This document shows, in pieces, positions 44,165 through 47,188 of a stretch of 47,188 bases of DNA; within the stretch, counting starts at the first letter, position 1; the number at the start of each line of letters is the position of its first letter. The position numbers and the translations under genes are program-made. Source of the DNA: Perkinsus olseni (taxonomy: Eukaryota; Perkinsozoa; Perkinsida); contig JABANN010000253.1 in NCBI GenBank assembly GCA_013115125.1, positions 1 to 47,188 on the forward strand. The letters are read 5' to 3'. The notes beneath the pieces are model-generated. The model searched no databases and was not told the origin of the DNA. It saw only the letters and a list, made by a program, of their open reading frames with translations.

Positions 44165-47000
44165 ATGGCTGAAGAAGTCGAGGCTGTTAGGGTGCCGAGA
44201 AGAACAAGAGGCTTCAAGTTCCATCTCTTATGTGGCATGCTCAAGCCGAAACAGGATGTGATGCCATCACTATAGTCTATAGATTGTGGTGCATCTTTCA
44301 ATAGTGTGTATCGCCAATCTACCCGATAGACTATCGGTATGGGCTGAATTGCGTAGCGTCGTTATCATCGGTATTACCGACTCAGTAACTAACCGACGAC
44401 GTGTTGAGGACATTGTTCTCAGGCGACGTCTGCGGCGAACATTCGTGCGAGGTTATCATACCGTGAGAGTCTGTTGCAGGAGCTGCAGGAGAGGGAAAAA
44501 GTAGCTACAACCCAGAGGGACTTGGAGGTGTGCAAGGGGTATGAGGGCGGTCTTTCGAAGACCGAGACCCGGTCACCGGGTCCTGAGTGTCATATCCTTG
44601 CCATGAAGCAGCACAACCGGAGGTGCCATATAAAAAGAGTACAGAGTGTAGTTGGCCACAGACCAGCAGAGTGTGTCCACTAGTAGGACAATAAGTGCAA
44701 AGAGACTGGTATCCGCAACCGTGGGGCAATGGGGAATCTGGCGGTTTCACGGTTACACATTTAGGCGGGCGCTATACAAAGATACTGAGAAAAGGCGTGC
44801 GAATCTCACATCAGGACCCTTGCTCTCTTGCTGTCAGAGAACTTCCAGTAGGTGTGGGCGTTGCTAACTTTTATGAGTTATCGATGAAAAACATTCAATT
44901 AATGCTCAGCGAAATACTTCAGCTTAGCTCGGTCTCGGTATTCAAGACCACCTGAATTATTCAGGCTGAATATACGGTACTGTTCCATCCGAAACTCTGA
45001 TGGTATGGTTTGTCCAGGGCCACGCCTCAGAGATTAGACAAAGATACGCCTCAGAGATTAGGAAAAGCCACGCCTCGGGGATTAGACAAACCCACGCCTC
45101 AGGGATTAGACAAAGCCACGTCTTCCGGGCTTGGACAAAGCCACGCCTCAGGGCTTAGACAAAGCCACGCCTCAGGGATTAGACAAAGCCACGCCTCAGG
45201 GATTAGACAAAGCCACGCCTCAGGGATTAGACAAAGCCATGCCTCAGGGATTAGACAAAGCCACGCCTCAGGGATTAGACAAAATGATCATGAGATAACT
45301 TAGTTATCATAACTAACCCATATCCTTCGGTACACTTCTCTCGCTCTCATCAATCATGTTTGCCGTAACGGAAATGCCGTTTTTCCCTGTGGTAGCGGCA
45401 CCGCCTAGAAGCATGCATGGAAGGTATTCTCCGATCAAAAGGGAAAGAAGCTGAATTATGCCAAATCAAAGAGGTGCTAGCAACTTAGCGCTACGAGCCC
45501 CGTTCCCTTAAATCTACTTCGTCTCTGAGCTCTGGCTATTCCCAATCAGGAGCTTCACAACAAGCCGGTCGCCCTAAAGGAGACGAGTAGTATGGATGAG
45601 CAGCCTCACAAGGTGCCGAAAATGCTGAAGGCACAGGAAGAGTCTGGGAGGCTTCACGAGGTATGAGGATTTCGCGATCGTCTACCTTTGCGCGGACGTC
45701 ATAGGCGAATGCTACGCAGATTCGACTCCCTTCTAGGGTGCCGGATCTAGGCGCTTATCTAGAGTGGCCCTAGTGCTACGTCGCAAAAAATTAGCGCACC
45801 CGTTTTCCGACTCTTGGACTGCCACGTGATTCACGTGACGTGAACGAGCTTCACTCGTCGTGTACACGCCGTGAACCATACTGCTACTCAGGGAGCTATG
45901 TTCCTACGCTTCGCAGGAAATGAGCTCCAACTTTCGTGGTGACCACGACGTGGTCTAACTCTTCATTGCTCCGTAGTTTGTGAGAACTCGAAGAGTCGTA
46001 AAATATTTCCGCGGCAAATTTTTAGCATACACGGCCTGAAATCGGACCTCAAAACACCGACTTTCCCTTCAGTATTGCTGAAGATGATGAACTTCATCAT
46101 GTTTAACAATGCTCTCTCAATGTACTTGTACTCCTCAGGATATCCACGCGAAGCATTTGATTGGAGTGCTGGAAGAAAGAGTATCCAGTCTGTCGAGGTC
46201 TTTGGAAAAGCAGAAGGTTGCACTGCGGAAGGTGACTGGCCCTTCCTTTCTTAGAGCCCTTCTGCCACTGATATTCCGTGCGCATTGCAATATATTCAGG
46301 AAACAGTGGCCCGCAAGACAGCTGAGCGTAAACTTGCAAAAGTAGAAGGTACCCTCAGGAGTAAAGATGCCGAATTGGAGAGAAGGAATAAGGTACGAGT
46401 ATCGGTGCTAATACCGATACTCTATACGCCTCGATATGCCAAGACCATTCGCAGTACTGACCTTGGGCCTAAGCTCAGTACTGCCGATCAAGATTTCCGC
46501 ATGCGCCTAAGCCTTAGGCACATGCGGAAATCTTGGTGGTGGACGGGTCTCAGATTTATGGATTGTTCGAAGACGTGGAATTGTCTCGGCGCAGCCAAAA
46601 TAACTCCGAGACCCCATCGGGAACAGGTGCTCTTGGATGAGAAGCGCTTGCGGGTGAGTTCCGATACAAGGCTGCGGGAAGTGACAAAATCATTGGAGCA
46701 GAAGGAGGCCGAGCTACTTGAGGTGACTGTGGGATGTACTTGTCAAAATCACCATGAACGCGTCTCTGGGGATTGGGCCAGGAGCAAGCGGCACGCCACG
46801 CAGTTGAGCAGGACAGGGCTGAGGGAATTAAAATGCGCGAAACAACAATAGAGGAGCTTCGACTTCGTCTGGTGACAAAGGTAACAGAGTTGCAGCGACT
46901 GAGTTCACTTTCTGCGTATGACCTTCAGAATAGAAGGTTGTGCATTTTGGAACAAGAACTCCAACGAACTGGCAATCGCCATTATAGCAGGGTTATGTAA
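44165..47000 (+). CDS. coiled-coil protein, gene B
   Basis: Eight phase-0 exons: 44165-44257 (MAEEVEAVRVPRRTRGFKFH), 44423-44527, 45396-45473 (RHRLEACMEGILRSKGKEAE), 45550-45660, 46139-46231 (DIHAKHLIGVLEERVSSLSR), 46300-46392 (ETVARKTAERKLAKVEGTLR), 46627-46722 (VLLDEKRLRVSSDTRLREVT) and 46782-47000 (EQAARHAVEQDRAEGIKMRE, stop TAA). About 295 residues, nearly all heptad coil. Three exons are exactly 93 nt (31 codons) and most others 78-111 nt, as if built by exon duplication. Exons 1-3 parallel gene A; later exons are unique. The 868-nt intron 2 holds a 24-bp tandem array and two scars, and intron 4 two more. Role unknown, probably a cytoskeletal or scaffold coil. Confidence 0.6.
44952..44972. 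repeat. 22-bp scar in gene B intron 2
   Basis: CTGAAT, TATTCAG, G, CTGAATA; preceding base C44951, unit CCTGAATA. Confidence 0.9.
45020..45284 (+). repeat. 24-bp tandem array, 11 units
   Basis: Unit CCACGCCTCAGGGATTAGAC plus AAAG; the fifth unit is 25 bp. The unit length is a multiple of three, so one frame is open (G-I-R-Q-S-H-A-S repeats), but the array lies in an intron of gene B and I do not call it coding. The last units are the most alike, suggesting recent growth there. Confidence 0.85.
45295..45315. repeat. 22-bp scar next to the 24-bp array
   Basis: ATAACT, TAGTTAT, C, ATAACTA; preceding base G45294, unit GATAACTA. Confidence 0.9.
45824..45844. repeat. 22-bp scar in gene B intron 4
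   Basis: ACGTGA, TTCACGT, G, ACGTGAA; preceding base C45823, unit CACGTGAA. Confidence 0.9.
45935..45955. repeat. 22-bp scar in gene B intron 4
   Basis: CGTGGT, GACCACG, A, CGTGGTC; preceding base T45934, unit TCGTGGTC. Confidence 0.9.
46489..46535. repeat. palindrome, 23-bp arms, one mismatch
   Basis: Arms CAAGATTTCCGCATG then C/A mismatch then GCCTAAG, with one-base centre (C46512), in gene B intron 6. A shorter hairpin (GAGTATCGGT/ACCGATACTC) opens the same intron at 46397. Confidence 0.9.
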
Positions 47001-47017
47001 TTCAGTGAAATCTCGCG

Positions 47018-47056
47018 GGCGAAATTTCAGAGTGAAATATTTCATGAAATTTCGCC
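47018..47056. repeat. nested palindrome after gene B
   Basis: 12-bp arms GGCGAAATTTCA / TGAAATTTCGCC around a second palindrome TGAAATATTTCA. Another TTTCATGAAA pair and a GC-rich run (CGCGCGC) follow before the window ends. Confidence 0.85.
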
Positions 47057-47188
47057 AAAAATTTCATGAAATATGAAATTCTGATTTTCGGGCGCGCGCA
47101 AACGCGCGCGAGAATTTCTAACTATCGAGGAGTCTTTTCTTATTCGTATTGGCGGCATTGGCGGCGGATTAACGGAGTTGGTCCTAGG

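Noticed and set aside
45010-45303. Open frame with G-I-R-Q-S-H-A-S repeats as a repeat protein
   Set aside because: It is only the open frame of a 24-bp array lying within an intron of gene B.

Overview
This window looks like nuclear DNA of a unicellular eukaryote. Genes are compact and intron-rich, with standard code and GT-AG introns that are often only 40-90 nt. Between genes lie duplicated blocks and tandem repeats. The style would fit an alveolate protist such as Perkinsus, but that is a guess from gene style and not a proof. I recognised no virus-like element, no CRISPR array, no rRNA and no convincing tRNA.

Layout. 0.1-6 kb and 15.5-16.5 kb hold a minus-strand family of small secreted eight-cysteine peptides, four readable and two decayed, plus one 478-residue secreted protein on the plus strand (945-2381). 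About 4.0-8.6 kb and 15.3-18.9 kb are two diverged copies of one segment; each also carries a multi-exon minus-strand gene of unknown function. 9.1-10.5 kb is a five-exon gene whose acidic tail repeats W-E-x-F. 10.7-12.3 kb is a broken Mutator-like transposase. 12.5-13.3 kb encodes a coiled-coil protein with tandem TQT-type repeats, next to a 40-bp minisatellite. 19-25 kb is gene-poor, with a few unassigned exons. 25.4-30.6 kb is a PRP38-family (PRPF38B-like) splicing-factor gene on the minus strand. 31.1-32.2 kb holds an unassigned gene. 33.1-38.2 kb contains two tandem PP2A catalytic-subunit genes with identical ten-exon structure. 38.5-47.0 kb contains four coiled-coil genes built mostly from short phase-0 exons.

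The most striking signal is not a gene. At 19 sites the DNA has one exact plan: an 8-bp unit lacking its last base, then the full reverse complement of that unit, then the unit lacking its first base (22 bp, strand-symmetric). Two more sites fit all but one base, and three fit with one or two differences. For several sites a related copy of the same sequence lacks the extra 14 bp, so these are insertions of fixed size. The geometry matches what would arise if hairpin ends left by excision of a transposon with 8-bp target duplications were opened and annealed through that duplication. Longer perfect palindromes with a one-base centre (up to 51 bp) accompany them. They lie in introns, in spacers and in decayed coding regions, not in the exons of the genes that look intact.

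Spliced models below were built by eye from splice consensus, reading-phase agreement and family similarity. Where phases close exactly over many exons (PP2A, PRP38, the W-E-x-F gene, coiled-coil genes) I trust them most.
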